DNA of 64,000 nucleotides from Rhizobium sp. C4. GTDB lineage: Bacteria > Pseudomonadota > Alphaproteobacteria > Rhizobiales > Rhizobiaceae. Positions within the stretch are counted from its first letter, which is position 1, and the number at the start of each line of letters is the position of its first letter. The position numbers and the translations under genes were made by a program. Under the pieces are notes generated by a model. It searched no databases and had not been told where the DNA came from. It worked only from the letters and a program-made list of their open reading frames with translations. The stretch lies in the NCBI RefSeq assembly GCF_021026315.1, contig NZ_JAJNCX010000003.1, forward strand, positions 310,001 through 374,000, given 5' to 3'. Positions 55,993 to 63,817 of the stretch are shown here, in pieces.

Positions 55993-56020
55993 GTCGTTAT
56001 ATCCAGTGAGACATAACGAC
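55993..56020 (+). promoter_or_regulatory. ModE operator upstream of modA
   Basis: GTCGTTAT (55993-56000) and ATAACGAC (56013-56020) are perfect inverted arms 12 bases apart, matching the ModE consensus CGTTATAT-N-ATAACG. The left arm overlaps a -10-like TTATAT. It lies 13 bases before modA. Mo-loaded ModE would block transcription. Confidence 0.85.
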
Positions 56021-56033
56021 TTGGGAGAACTTC

Positions 56034-56816
56034 ATGCATCGTCGCACATTCGCCACCGGCCTTCTGGCTGCAACCGCTTTCGCACTCTCCGTCTTCACCG
56101 CCGCGGCTGCCAATGCCGGCGAGGTCAAGGTCTTTGCCGCCGCGAGCCTCAAGAACGCGCTCGACGGGATCGCCAAGGACTGGAAGGCTGAAACGGGCAA
56201 TGACGTCGTTCTGACCTATGCCGCAAGCTCGGCGCTGGCCAAGCAGGTCGAGGCCGGCGCGCCCGCCGATCTCTTCATCTCCGCCGACCTCAAGTGGATG
56301 GACTATCTGGCCAAGGCCGACCAGATCAAAAAGGACAGCCGCGAAAACCTACTCGGCAACGCGCTGGTTCTGGTTGGTCCGAAGGATGCCGCCAAGACCT
56401 ACGAGATCGCCAAGGGCTTCGACCTTGCCGGAGCGCTTGGCGGCGGTCGTCTCGCTGTTGGCGCTGTCGAAAGCGTCCCGGCCGGCATCTATGCCAAGCA
56501 GGCTCTGACGAGCCTCGGCGCATGGGATGGCGTGAAGGACAAGCTGGCGGAGTCCGAAAATGTCCGCGCGGCCCTGCTTCTCGTCTCGCGCGGCGAAGCC
56601 CCGCTCGGCATCGTCTACATGACCGACAGCAAGGCGGACGCCGGCGTCAAGGTTGTGGGCACCTTCCCGGAAAACTCGCACGAGCCGATCATCTATCCGG
56701 TTGCCGAGCTGAAAAACGCGCCGGCACTTGCCGCCGAGTTCCAGAAATATCTTCGCTCGAAGAAGGCGCAAGCCGGCTTCACAGGGCAGGGCTTTACGGT
56801 ATTGTCCGCGAAGTGA
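56034..56816 (+). CDS. modA: molybdate ABC transporter, periplasmic binding protein
   Basis: 260 residues. A signal peptide (1-28) with a Tat-like MHRRTF start precedes the ModA fold: KVFAAASLKNAL, SSALAKQVEAGAPADLFISAD and GIVYMTDS. Binds molybdate/tungstate and delivers it to ModB. First gene of modABC, controlled by the operator upstream. GGGAG precedes the ATG. Confidence 0.96.
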   Translation: MHRRTFATGLLAATAFALSVFTAAAANAGEVKVFAAASLKNALDGIAKDWKAETGNDVVLTYAASSALAKQVEAGAPADLFISADLKWMDYLAKADQIKKDSRENLLGNALVLVGPKDAAKTYEIAKGFDLAGALGGGRLAVGAVESVPAGIYAKQALTSLGAWDGVKDKLAESENVRAALLLVSRGEAPLGIVYMTDSKADAGVKVVGTFPENSHEPIIYPVAELKNAPALAAEFQKYLRSKKAQAGFTGQGFTVLSAK

Positions 56817-56837
56817 TGGCGGACAAGCGGCAGCGGA

Positions 56838-57536
56838 ATGATACTTTCTGAAGAAGACTGGGTGGCGCTGGCGATCAGCCTCAAGGTGGCCGTCGTCGCA
56901 AGCGCCGCCAGCCTGCCCTTCGGCATTGCGGTGGCCTGGCTGCTCGCGCGCAAGTCCTTTCCGGGCAAGAGCGTGCTCAACGGTCTGGTCCACCTGCCGC
57001 TCATCCTGCCGCCGGTGGTGACGGGCTATATCCTGCTCATCCTCTTCGGCCGCAAGGGTGCGATCGGCAGTGTACTGGATCAGGTCTTCGGCATTGTCCT
57101 CTCCTTCCGCTGGACAGGGGCGGCGCTCGCCGCCGCCGTCATGGGCTTTCCGCTGATGGTCCGCGCCATCCGCCTTTCCATAGAAAGCCTCGACAAGGGA
57201 CTGGAAGCCGCCGCCTCGACGCTCGGGGCTGGCCGTTTCAATGTCTTCCGCACCATCACCCTGCCGCTGATCATGCCGGGCATCGTGACGGGAACCATCC
57301 TCTCCTTCGCCAAGGCCATGGGCGAATTCGGCGCCACCATCACCTTCGTCTCCGCCATTCCCGGCGAGACGAAGACGCTGGCCGCCGCGATTTACAGCTA
57401 CACGCAGGTGCCGGGCGGCGATGAAGGCGCGATGCGGCTCACGCTGATTTCCGTCGTCGTGTCGCTGGCAGCACTGCTTGCCTCCGAACTACTGGCCCGC
57501 CGGGTTCAGACCCGCACGGAGGGTCGCGATGTTTGA
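56838..57536 (+). CDS. modB: molybdate ABC transporter permease
   Basis: 232 residues, five to six membrane helices. The EAA loop that docks ModC is in LEAAASTLGAGRFNVFRTIT. Start ATG 56838 lies 21 bases after modA. The 3' end overlaps modC by eight bases. Confidence 0.96.
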   Translation: MILSEEDWVALAISLKVAVVASAASLPFGIAVAWLLARKSFPGKSVLNGLVHLPLILPPVVTGYILLILFGRKGAIGSVLDQVFGIVLSFRWTGAALAAAVMGFPLMVRAIRLSIESLDKGLEAAASTLGAGRFNVFRTITLPLIMPGIVTGTILSFAKAMGEFGATITFVSAIPGETKTLAAAIYSYTQVPGGDEGAMRLTLISVVVSLAALLASELLARRVQTRTEGRDV

Positions 57537-58629
57537 GATCGACATCCGCCACGCGCAGGGCGACTTTAAGCTCGAAGCCGCCTTCACCGCCGGCGACGGC
57601 CTGACGGCGCTGGTCGGTCCCTCCGGCTCCGGCAAGACAACGCTTGCGAACATCGCCGCCGGCCTCATCCGCCCGGAGGAGGGCCGCGTTACCTTCAACG
57701 GCGAGACATGGTTCGACAGCGAACGAACGATATTCCTCCCCGCCGACCGCCGCCGCATCGGCTATGTCTTTCAGGAAGGCCGGCTCTTCCCGCACATGAC
57801 GGTGCGGCAGAACCTCAACTACGCCCGCCATTTCCGCCCGACGCGGACGAATGAAGCGGCGGATGCCCGCCTGATCGAGCTGCTCGGCATCGGCCATCTG
57901 CTGGAGCGCCGCCCGGCTGGGCTTTCCGGCGGCGAGAAAAGCCGCGTCGCCATCGGCCGCGCGCTCTTCTCCGCCCCGTCGCTCCTCATCATGGACGAGC
58001 CGCTCTCGGCGCTTGATCCGGCCCGCAAGGCTGAAATCCTGCCGCATCTAGAATATGTTCGCGATGAGATCGGCATTCCGATCCTCTATGTCAGCCATGC
58101 GATGGAAGAGGTCGCGCGGCTTGCCAATCGCGTCGTGTCGGTTGCCGGCGGCCGCGTGGTGGCCGAGGGCGAGCCGGGCGCGGTTCTGGGCGGCGCGCGT
58201 CCGATGCCGGACGACATGGAGCCCGCGACCTTCATCAGCGCCCGCATTAGCCACCATCTGGAAAGCGAGGGGCTGACCGTTGCCAACAGCCGGGCAGGGC
58301 GCATCTTTTTGAAACGCAGCGCCGCCGAGCCCGGCGACTGGGTCCGGGTCTATATCTCCGCGCAGGATATCATTCTTGGCATCGGTGAGCCCGGGAACCT
58401 TTCCGCCCTCAATCGTCTCGACGGGCGCATTCTGGGGCTTGCCGAGCGCGGCGGCAGCGTCTGGGTGACGGTTGATTGCTCCGGCGAGGTCGTGCTGGCG
58501 CAGGTCACGCGCCATTCGGCGGCGCGCATGGGGCTGGCGGAAGGCCAGCCGGTCAGCCTGTTGTTCAAGTCGGTGTCGATCGACACGCAGGGTCTGTTCA
58601 GGCGTCAGGCGCCTGATGCCTTGCCGTAG
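57529..58629 (+). CDS. modC: molybdate ABC transporter ATPase
   Basis: 366 residues. Walker A GPSGSGKTT, signature LSGGEKSR, Walker B LLIMDEPLSALD, then a C-terminal Mop/TOBE-type domain (about 290-360) that may sense bound molybdate. ATG 57529 overlaps modB. The last 25 bases overlap, tail to tail, the minus-strand MFS gene. Confidence 0.95.
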   Translation: MFEIDIRHAQGDFKLEAAFTAGDGLTALVGPSGSGKTTLANIAAGLIRPEEGRVTFNGETWFDSERTIFLPADRRRIGYVFQEGRLFPHMTVRQNLNYARHFRPTRTNEAADARLIELLGIGHLLERRPAGLSGGEKSRVAIGRALFSAPSLLIMDEPLSALDPARKAEILPHLEYVRDEIGIPILYVSHAMEEVARLANRVVSVAGGRVVAEGEPGAVLGGARPMPDDMEPATFISARISHHLESEGLTVANSRAGRIFLKRSAAEPGDWVRVYISAQDIILGIGEPGNLSALNRLDGRILGLAERGGSVWVTVDCSGEVVLAQVTRHSAARMGLAEGQPVSLLFKSVSIDTQGLFRRQAPDALP

Positions 58630-59783
58630 GCCCAGAGGAGCACGATACCGATGACCATGGTGATGGCCGCCATGATCATGCCGATATCATAGCTGCCCGT
58701 CATATCCGCAATCCGGCCCACAACGGCGGGCGCGACAATCTGCGCCACGCCATAGGATAGCGTCAGCCGCGCCATGGCGCCGGAAGGATTGTCGCTGTTG
58801 CGTTTTCCCGCCAGCGCGAGCGTCAGCGCCACGATCCCCATGAAGGTTCCGCCGAAGAGCAGCGCCCCGCCAATGGCCGCAAGCGCGCTATGGCTCACGA
58901 GCGGCAGAATGATGCCGACGATCTGCAAGGCATAGGCCAGGATCAGGGTCGGCACATCACCGATCCGCCGCGCCAGCCGATCCCAGGCGAGCGTCGCCGG
59001 GATGGCGGCCACACCGACAACGATCCAGATGAAGGGCCCAAGATGCGAAAGCTGCGGCACTTTGGCCGCCGCCGCGACGACAAATGTGGCGCTGACGACG
59101 AAGCCGACGCCGGCGCAGAAATAGGAAAGATTGAGCAGCCATGCGCCGGGATGCGGAACCTTGGCAGCACCCGCCGCACGGGTCGTGGTCGCACCATCCG
59201 GCGCGGGCATCCAGAACCATGCCGGGATGAGCAGAGCCAGCGTGACCGCGCCGAACACATGCCATTGTCCCGCCCAGTCGAGCGACCCGTTCGTTGCCAT
59301 CACCAGCGCGCCGGACAGGATAATACCGACCGCGAGCCCGATGAAATGCAGCCCCAGCTCCGGCCGCCGTCCGTGGCGGACGAGAAAGGCCAGAACCATG
59401 CCCGAAGCGAGCAGCATGCCCGAGGCCCCGCCGACGCCGGCAATGTAGCGAAGCAGGAGCCATGCCCAGGTTTGCGTTGTCAGCCCCATCCCGGCCGTGC
59501 CGATGACGCCGGCGATCAGGCCCACCCGGTAGACAAGAAAGCGCTTCCGTGCATCGGAAATCGTCGAGGCCATGAGCGCCCCGGTCATGTAGCCGGCATA
59601 GTTGACGGTCGCGAGCAGCCCGCCGACGAAGGGCGACATGCCCGTCTGCGCCTGCATCAACGGCAGCATCGGCGTATAGGCAAAGCGCGCAATCCCCACC
59701 GTCAACAACATCGCCGCCATCCCGGCCGCCATGACCTGCCAGGGCTTGATGGTTTCGGATTGGGGCAGTGCGATATTCGACAT
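58605..59783 (-). CDS. MFS transporter, YbfB/YjiJ family
   Basis: 392 residues and 12 membrane helices. The N-terminal GIARFAYTPMLPLM and YAGYMTGAL motifs are diagnostic of the YbfB family. Substrate unknown. The ATG lies 127 bases downstream (on the plus strand upstream) of repeat copy D. Its 3' end overlaps modC, so the two transcripts are antisense there. Confidence 0.88.
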   Translation of the reverse strand: MSNIALPQSETIKPWQVMAAGMAAMLLTVGIARFAYTPMLPLMQAQTGMSPFVGGLLATVNYAGYMTGALMASTISDARKRFLVYRVGLIAGVIGTAGMGLTTQTWAWLLLRYIAGVGGASGMLLASGMVLAFLVRHGRRPELGLHFIGLAVGIILSGALVMATNGSLDWAGQWHVFGAVTLALLIPAWFWMPAPDGATTTRAAGAAKVPHPGAWLLNLSYFCAGVGFVVSATFVVAAAAKVPQLSHLGPFIWIVVGVAAIPATLAWDRLARRIGDVPTLILAYALQIVGIILPLVSHSALAAIGGALLFGGTFMGIVALTLALAGKRNSDNPSGAMARLTLSYGVAQIVAPAVVGRIADMTGSYDIGMIMAAITMVIGIVLLWAYGKASGA

Positions 59784-59910
59784 GGGGGTGTCCGGCTTTG
59801 CTACATGATAATGTCAGCAAGACCTAACACGTTCCCTGTGTCGGGATTATTGAACTTTTGGACAGAAACTTGTGCCCGGGGGCGCTGGAGAGTGCTGTTG
59901 GCGGTAGTGG

Positions 59911-59988
59911 ACCCCCTCTCTTGCGATTTCTAACACTTAGCTAAAGCTAAGATGTTGAAATCGCTTTCTCCCCCACCGAGGGGGAGAT
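59911..59988 (+). repeat. modular intergenic hairpin repeat, copy D
   Basis: ACCCCCTCTCTTGC, a hairpin with outer arms GCGATTTC/GAAATCGC and inner arms CTTAGC/GCTAAG, then TCTCCCCC/GGGGGAGA. It forms an inverted pair with copy E. Confidence 0.85.
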
Positions 59989-60017
59989 TGGAAAACGCGG
60001 GCACGGCATACTCCCCC

Positions 60018-60096
60018 TCTCCCCCCTGGTGGGGGAGAACGCAAAATCACGGTCTTAGGCGAAGCCTAAGTCGTAGATTTTGCAAGAGAGGGGGGT
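60018..60096 (-). repeat. modular intergenic hairpin repeat, copy E
   Basis: Inverted copy of D across a 29-base spacer: outer arms GCAAAATC/GATTTTGC, inner arms CTTAGGC/GCCTAAG, and TCTCCCCC/GGGGGAGA. It lies 10 bases from the modE stop and may end that transcript. Confidence 0.85.
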
Positions 60097-60105
60097 AGTT
60101 CCGCC

Positions 60106-60480
60106 TTACTCCGCCTCATCCTTCTTCACCACAGGCTCCCCAAGCGCCGCTTCGATCCACTCGAGATCGCCGCCCATGGCCTTTTCCGCTCGCTTCTCCA
60201 TGCTGCGAAACCGCGCCAGCAATTCCTCGCCAAAGGGCGTCAGCGTCGCCCCGCCGCCCTGCTTGCCGCCCTGGGCCTTCAGCACGACCGGCTCGCGGAA
60301 CATGCCGTTCAGCTCGTCGATCAGCAGCCACGCCCGGCGATAGGACATGTTCATCGCAGCCCCCGCCGAGCGGATCGAGCCGTGGGTCTTGATCAGTTCC
60401 ATCAGCTGCGCCTTGCCCGGCCCCAGCGGATGGTCGCCCGGCATGGAAAGACGGAGTTTGAAGCCGATCTTGTCGCTCAT
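60106..60480 (-). CDS. modE: ModE-family molybdate regulator, DNA-binding domain only
   Basis: 124 residues. The ModE winged helix is clear: GSIRSAGAAMNMSYRRAWLL and the QGGKQGGGATLTPFGEELL wing. The C-terminal molybdate-binding (TOBE/Mop) domains of full-length ModE are absent. Short ModE proteins of this type exist in rhizobia. It probably represses modABC through the operator at 55993. The start overlaps the FAD oxidase stop by four bases, so both are co-transcribed. Confidence 0.88.
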   Translation of the reverse strand: MSDKIGFKLRLSMPGDHPLGPGKAQLMELIKTHGSIRSAGAAMNMSYRRAWLLIDELNGMFREPVVLKAQGGKQGGGATLTPFGEELLARFRSMEKRAEKAMGGDLEWIEAALGEPVVKKDEAE

Positions 60481-61892
60481 TGCAGCACCTTGCCGGGGTT
60501 CATGATGCCGGCGGGATCGAAGGCGGCCTTGATGCGATGCATGAGATCCATTTCGATCGGGCTTCGAATGCTGGCAAGCTCGTCGCGCTTCAGCTGGCCG
60601 ATGCCATGTTCGGCCGAAATCGAGCCGCCATGCTTCAGCACGATGCCGTGGACGATGGCGTTCACCTCGCGCCAGCGGGCGAGATAGGCCGCCTTGTCCG
60701 CGCCGACCGGCTGGGAAATATTGTAATGGATATTGCCGTCGCCGAGATGCCCGAAGGCGCAGATGCGGGCGCCGGGCACGGCCGCCATCACGGCCTTTTC
60801 CGCCTCCGCCATGAAATCCGGCACCTGCGACACCGGCACGGAAACGTCATGCTTGATCGATCCGCCCTCCGGCTTTTGCGAATCCGACATGCTCTCGCGC
60901 ATATGCCAGATCGCCTTGCGCTGCGCCTCGGAGGAAGCCACGACCGCATCATCGATCAGCCCGCGCTCATAGGCCGTTTCCAGCAGGGTGCCGATCATCC
61001 GCTCGGCCGTCTCTTCCGCATCCGAGGTCGAAATATCGATCAGCGCATACCACGGGTGAACGGTGACAAGCGGGTCGCGCACATTCGGAATATGCCGCGT
61101 GGTGAACTCGACGCCGATGCGCGGCATCAGCTCGAACCCGGTCAGCGCCGTGCCGCAAAGTCCGGCGGCAAACTCGAAAAGCTTCAGCGCATCCGCCGGG
61201 CTCCTCAGTCCCACGAAGGCGACCTGATGCCCGCGCGGGCGGGGGAAGAGCTTCAGCACCGCCCCGGTGATGACGCCAAGCGTGCCTTCCGCACCGATGA
61301 AGAGATCACGCAGGTCATAGCCCGTATTGTCCTTCTTCAGCCGCCGCATGCCGTCCCAGATTTCGCCGGTCGGCAGCACGACTTCGAGACCGAGGCAGAG
61401 CTGGCGCATATTGCCATAGGCGAGAACCGCAGTCCCCCCCGCATTGGTGGAGAGATTGCCCGCCACCCGGCAGGAGCCTTCCGAGCCGAGCGACAGCGGA
61501 AACAGCCGGTCGACCTCTTCGGCCGCCTTGTGGACGTCTTCGAGAATGACGCCGCCATCGACGGCAATCACATTGGCAACCGGATCGACATCGCGGATGC
61601 GGTTGAGCCGGGCAAGCGACATCACGATATCGGCACCGTCCGTGCGCGGCACGCCACCGCCGACAAGCCCGGTTCCGCCGCTGACGGGCACGATGGGCGT
61701 CTTCGTTTGGCTCGCAAGCTTCATGATCGCCGCGACCTCTTCCGTCGATCCTGGCTTGAGGACAAGCGGAGTGGCGCCACGATAAAGTCCACGACCTTCG
61801 GTCAGATAGGGTTCCACATCGGCAGGCACACGAAGCGCATTGCCGGTTCCGACGATGGCGGCGAAACGGTCAAGCAGGTCGGCAGACGGCAT
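60477..61892 (-). CDS. FAD-linked oxidase, D-2-hydroxyacid dehydrogenase (GlcD/D-lactate DH) type
   Basis: 471 residues. The PCMH FAD-binding domain (about 35-215) has PVSGGTGLVGGGVP and GSEGSCRVAGNLSTNAGG. The FAD-oxidase C-terminal domain has the metal-binding GHLGDGNIHYN and EHGIG motifs. Substrate could be D-2-hydroxyglutarate, D-lactate or glycolate; sequence alone does not decide. It is coupled to modE and lies two bases after the Sua5-type gene stop. Confidence 0.88.
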   Translation of the reverse strand: MPSADLLDRFAAIVGTGNALRVPADVEPYLTEGRGLYRGATPLVLKPGSTEEVAAIMKLASQTKTPIVPVSGGTGLVGGGVPRTDGADIVMSLARLNRIRDVDPVANVIAVDGGVILEDVHKAAEEVDRLFPLSLGSEGSCRVAGNLSTNAGGTAVLAYGNMRQLCLGLEVVLPTGEIWDGMRRLKKDNTGYDLRDLFIGAEGTLGVITGAVLKLFPRPRGHQVAFVGLRSPADALKLFEFAAGLCGTALTGFELMPRIGVEFTTRHIPNVRDPLVTVHPWYALIDISTSDAEETAERMIGTLLETAYERGLIDDAVVASSEAQRKAIWHMRESMSDSQKPEGGSIKHDVSVPVSQVPDFMAEAEKAVMAAVPGARICAFGHLGDGNIHYNISQPVGADKAAYLARWREVNAIVHGIVLKHGGSISAEHGIGQLKRDELASIRSPIEMDLMHRIKAAFDPAGIMNPGKVLQ

Positions 61893-61894
61893 TC

Positions 61895-62872
61895 TTATTT
61901 TCCTCGGGGAGCAGCAGCACGCATCAGGCGATCATTGATCGCTTCGCCCAATCCTGTCATGGGAACGGCCGCAATCGCAATCGAAAATGCACCCGTCCGG
62001 TCTGCCGCGCGCAGCGTCGAGAAGAGATTGGCCGCCGCCTCGCGCAGGTTGCCGGAAGGGCTCAGATCGAAGATCGCGACCGCCTTGTCGGCATCGACAA
62101 TCGTCTGCCCACCGAAATTGATCAGCGCCTCGCCAAGCGACACGCGGGTCGCATTGAGCCGCACCTTGGCGTCGGGCGCATAATGCGATGCGAGCATGCC
62201 CGGCGCTTCGATGGCCGCCGTCTGGCTGACATCGCGAAGCACCCGCCCGCCGATGACGCGCTCGATATCCTCGACCGAAAGCCCGCCGGGACGCAGCAGA
62301 TGCACGCCCGTCTCGTCCGATTTGACGATGGTCGATTCAACGCCGACCTTTGTTTGTCCGCCATCGAGAATGACGCGCAGCTTCTGGCCGAGATCGTCTT
62401 CGACATCGATTGCCGTGGTCGGGCTGATGCGGCCGGATGTGTTGGCGCTGGGGGCGGCAAGCGGCTTGCCGAAGCGGGCAATCAGCTTGCCGGCAAAGCC
62501 GGCGGGAACGCGGAGGCCGACAGTCGAGAGGCCGGCGGTTGCCAGCGGATGGATCTCGCTGCCCGGCTTCAGCGGCACGACCAGCGTCAGCGGCCCCGGC
62601 CAGAAGGCGAGCGCCAGCTTGCGCGACATCGTGTCGAACTCGCCATATTGCTCGGCCATCGCAAGATCGGAGACATGGCAGATCAGCGGGTTGAAGCGCG
62701 GGCGGCCCTTCTTTTCGTAGATGGCGGAAATCGCATAGGGACTGGTCGCATCCGCCGCGAGCCCGTAGACCGTCTCGGTCGGGATCGCCACCGGCTCTTC
62801 GCGGGCAAGCGCCTTCAGCGCCGCGTCCATCCCGGCTTCCGCTTCTGTCTCAATGTCGTAGATCGTCGCCAT
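61895..62872 (-). CDS. L-threonylcarbamoyladenylate synthase (Sua5 type)
   Basis: 325 residues. Makes the threonylcarbamoyl-AMP used for t6A37 in tRNA. The YrdC domain (about 15-200) has IPTETVYGLAADAT, KGRPRFNPLI and PSANTSGRISPT. A C-terminal Sua5 extension with GMLASHYAP follows. ATG 62870-62872 has GGAAGGG upstream. First gene of the three-gene run with the FAD oxidase and modE. Confidence 0.93.
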   Translation of the reverse strand: MATIYDIETEAEAGMDAALKALAREEPVAIPTETVYGLAADATSPYAISAIYEKKGRPRFNPLICHVSDLAMAEQYGEFDTMSRKLALAFWPGPLTLVVPLKPGSEIHPLATAGLSTVGLRVPAGFAGKLIARFGKPLAAPSANTSGRISPTTAIDVEDDLGQKLRVILDGGQTKVGVESTIVKSDETGVHLLRPGGLSVEDIERVIGGRVLRDVSQTAAIEAPGMLASHYAPDAKVRLNATRVSLGEALINFGGQTIVDADKAVAIFDLSPSGNLREAAANLFSTLRAADRTGAFSIAIAAVPMTGLGEAINDRLMRAAAPRGK

Positions 62873-62961
62873 GCGCACCCTTCCGTAGGGCTTCACTACA
62901 CGCCCGTGCGGTTGAAATGCAATGGATGAGTGGAAAGGCTTTCTGAGCCGTCACTGAAATA

Positions 62962-63579
62962 TCAGCCGATGGCGCGGATGATGGCGCGCAGCTGCTCGTT
63001 ACGCGCGCCCAGCATCAGCACGTTCTTCATCGCCGTCTTCGGATCATGGGTGCGGAAGAGCAGCCCGTTGCCGCGCACCGCAGTGTTGATCGTCAGCTTC
63101 TTCTTGTCGCCGTTCTGGTCTGCCGCCATGGCGACCGCGAAATACATCCGGCCCTGGCGCGGGTTGATGTGCTCGAAAAAGCTCTCCGACGTTCCGATCT
63201 CGGCCAGAAAGTTCGCGATGTAGAAGCCCCAGGTCACATCGTCATATTCGGCAAATTTCGTCTTGGAGGCCGTCACATGGCAGTAGCCGAGATGCGGGGC
63301 GGCGGCCAGCGTGCGGTGGAAGATCAGCTTGGGAAACTGGATGGCGCGGTGAAACCCGTTCAGCCGCTCATGCGTCGTCTCGCCGGCGCGTTCGAGCCGC
63401 TTGCCGGTAATGGCCGCCACCTCTTCATAGCTGAGATAGCGCTTCTCTTCCTCGACCCAGGTATCTTCAGGCCGGACGATGCGTCCGGTACGCAGAAATT
63501 CCGAATGCACGGCAACAGGAAGCCGTGATTTCTTCTTCATCCTGCTGCTGTCGAAATATCTGAGAACCGGCATGTCCAT
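62962..63579 (-). CDS. conserved-looking protein of unknown function
   Basis: About 205 residues, no signal or membrane helix. A basic N-terminus (MKKKSRLP) is followed by a globular domain with YLSYEEVAAITGKRLERAGE and NPRQGRMYFAVAMAADQNGD. I do not recognise the family. Starts at ATG 63577-63579 or nearby; the GTG four codons upstream is also in frame. It lies 89 bases upstream of the Sua5-type gene on the same strand. Confidence 0.7.
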   Translation of the reverse strand: MDMPVLRYFDSSRMKKKSRLPVAVHSEFLRTGRIVRPEDTWVEEEKRYLSYEEVAAITGKRLERAGETTHERLNGFHRAIQFPKLIFHRTLAAAPHLGYCHVTASKTKFAEYDDVTWGFYIANFLAEIGTSESFFEHINPRQGRMYFAVAMAADQNGDKKKLTINTAVRGNGLLFRTHDPKTAMKNVLMLGARNEQLRAIIRAIG

Positions 63580-63715
63580 TAAATCCGCCACTCAACCAAC
63601 CCAAATTCTGCCGCAACATGGTTAATCTTTTATTGACCCTGGATTGCTCAGGACTGGAGTGCTGAGCCGGTTTTGCATCGTCTTCGCAGGGTCTGCAGCG
63701 GGCTGAATTCCGCCC

Positions 63716-63745
63716 TTGACGTTGACGTGCACGTAAAAATAAACT
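63716..63745 (+). promoter_or_regulatory. promoter with palindrome in its spacer, LiuR-like site
   Basis: TTGACG (63716-63721) and TAAACT (63740-63745) form a -35/-10 pair with an 18-base spacer. The spacer holds TTGACGTGCACGTAAA (63722-63737), a near-perfect 16-bp palindrome. MerR-family regulators bind in such spacers; the sequence resembles LiuR sites of fatty acid and branched-chain amino acid genes, from memory. Confidence 0.6.
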
Positions 63746-63817
63746 AGCCATTGGACGAATTGACAAACGTGCGCAACACCTTGTGTATGGGCGCGAAAAT
63801 TGTCGGGAGGATTATCG

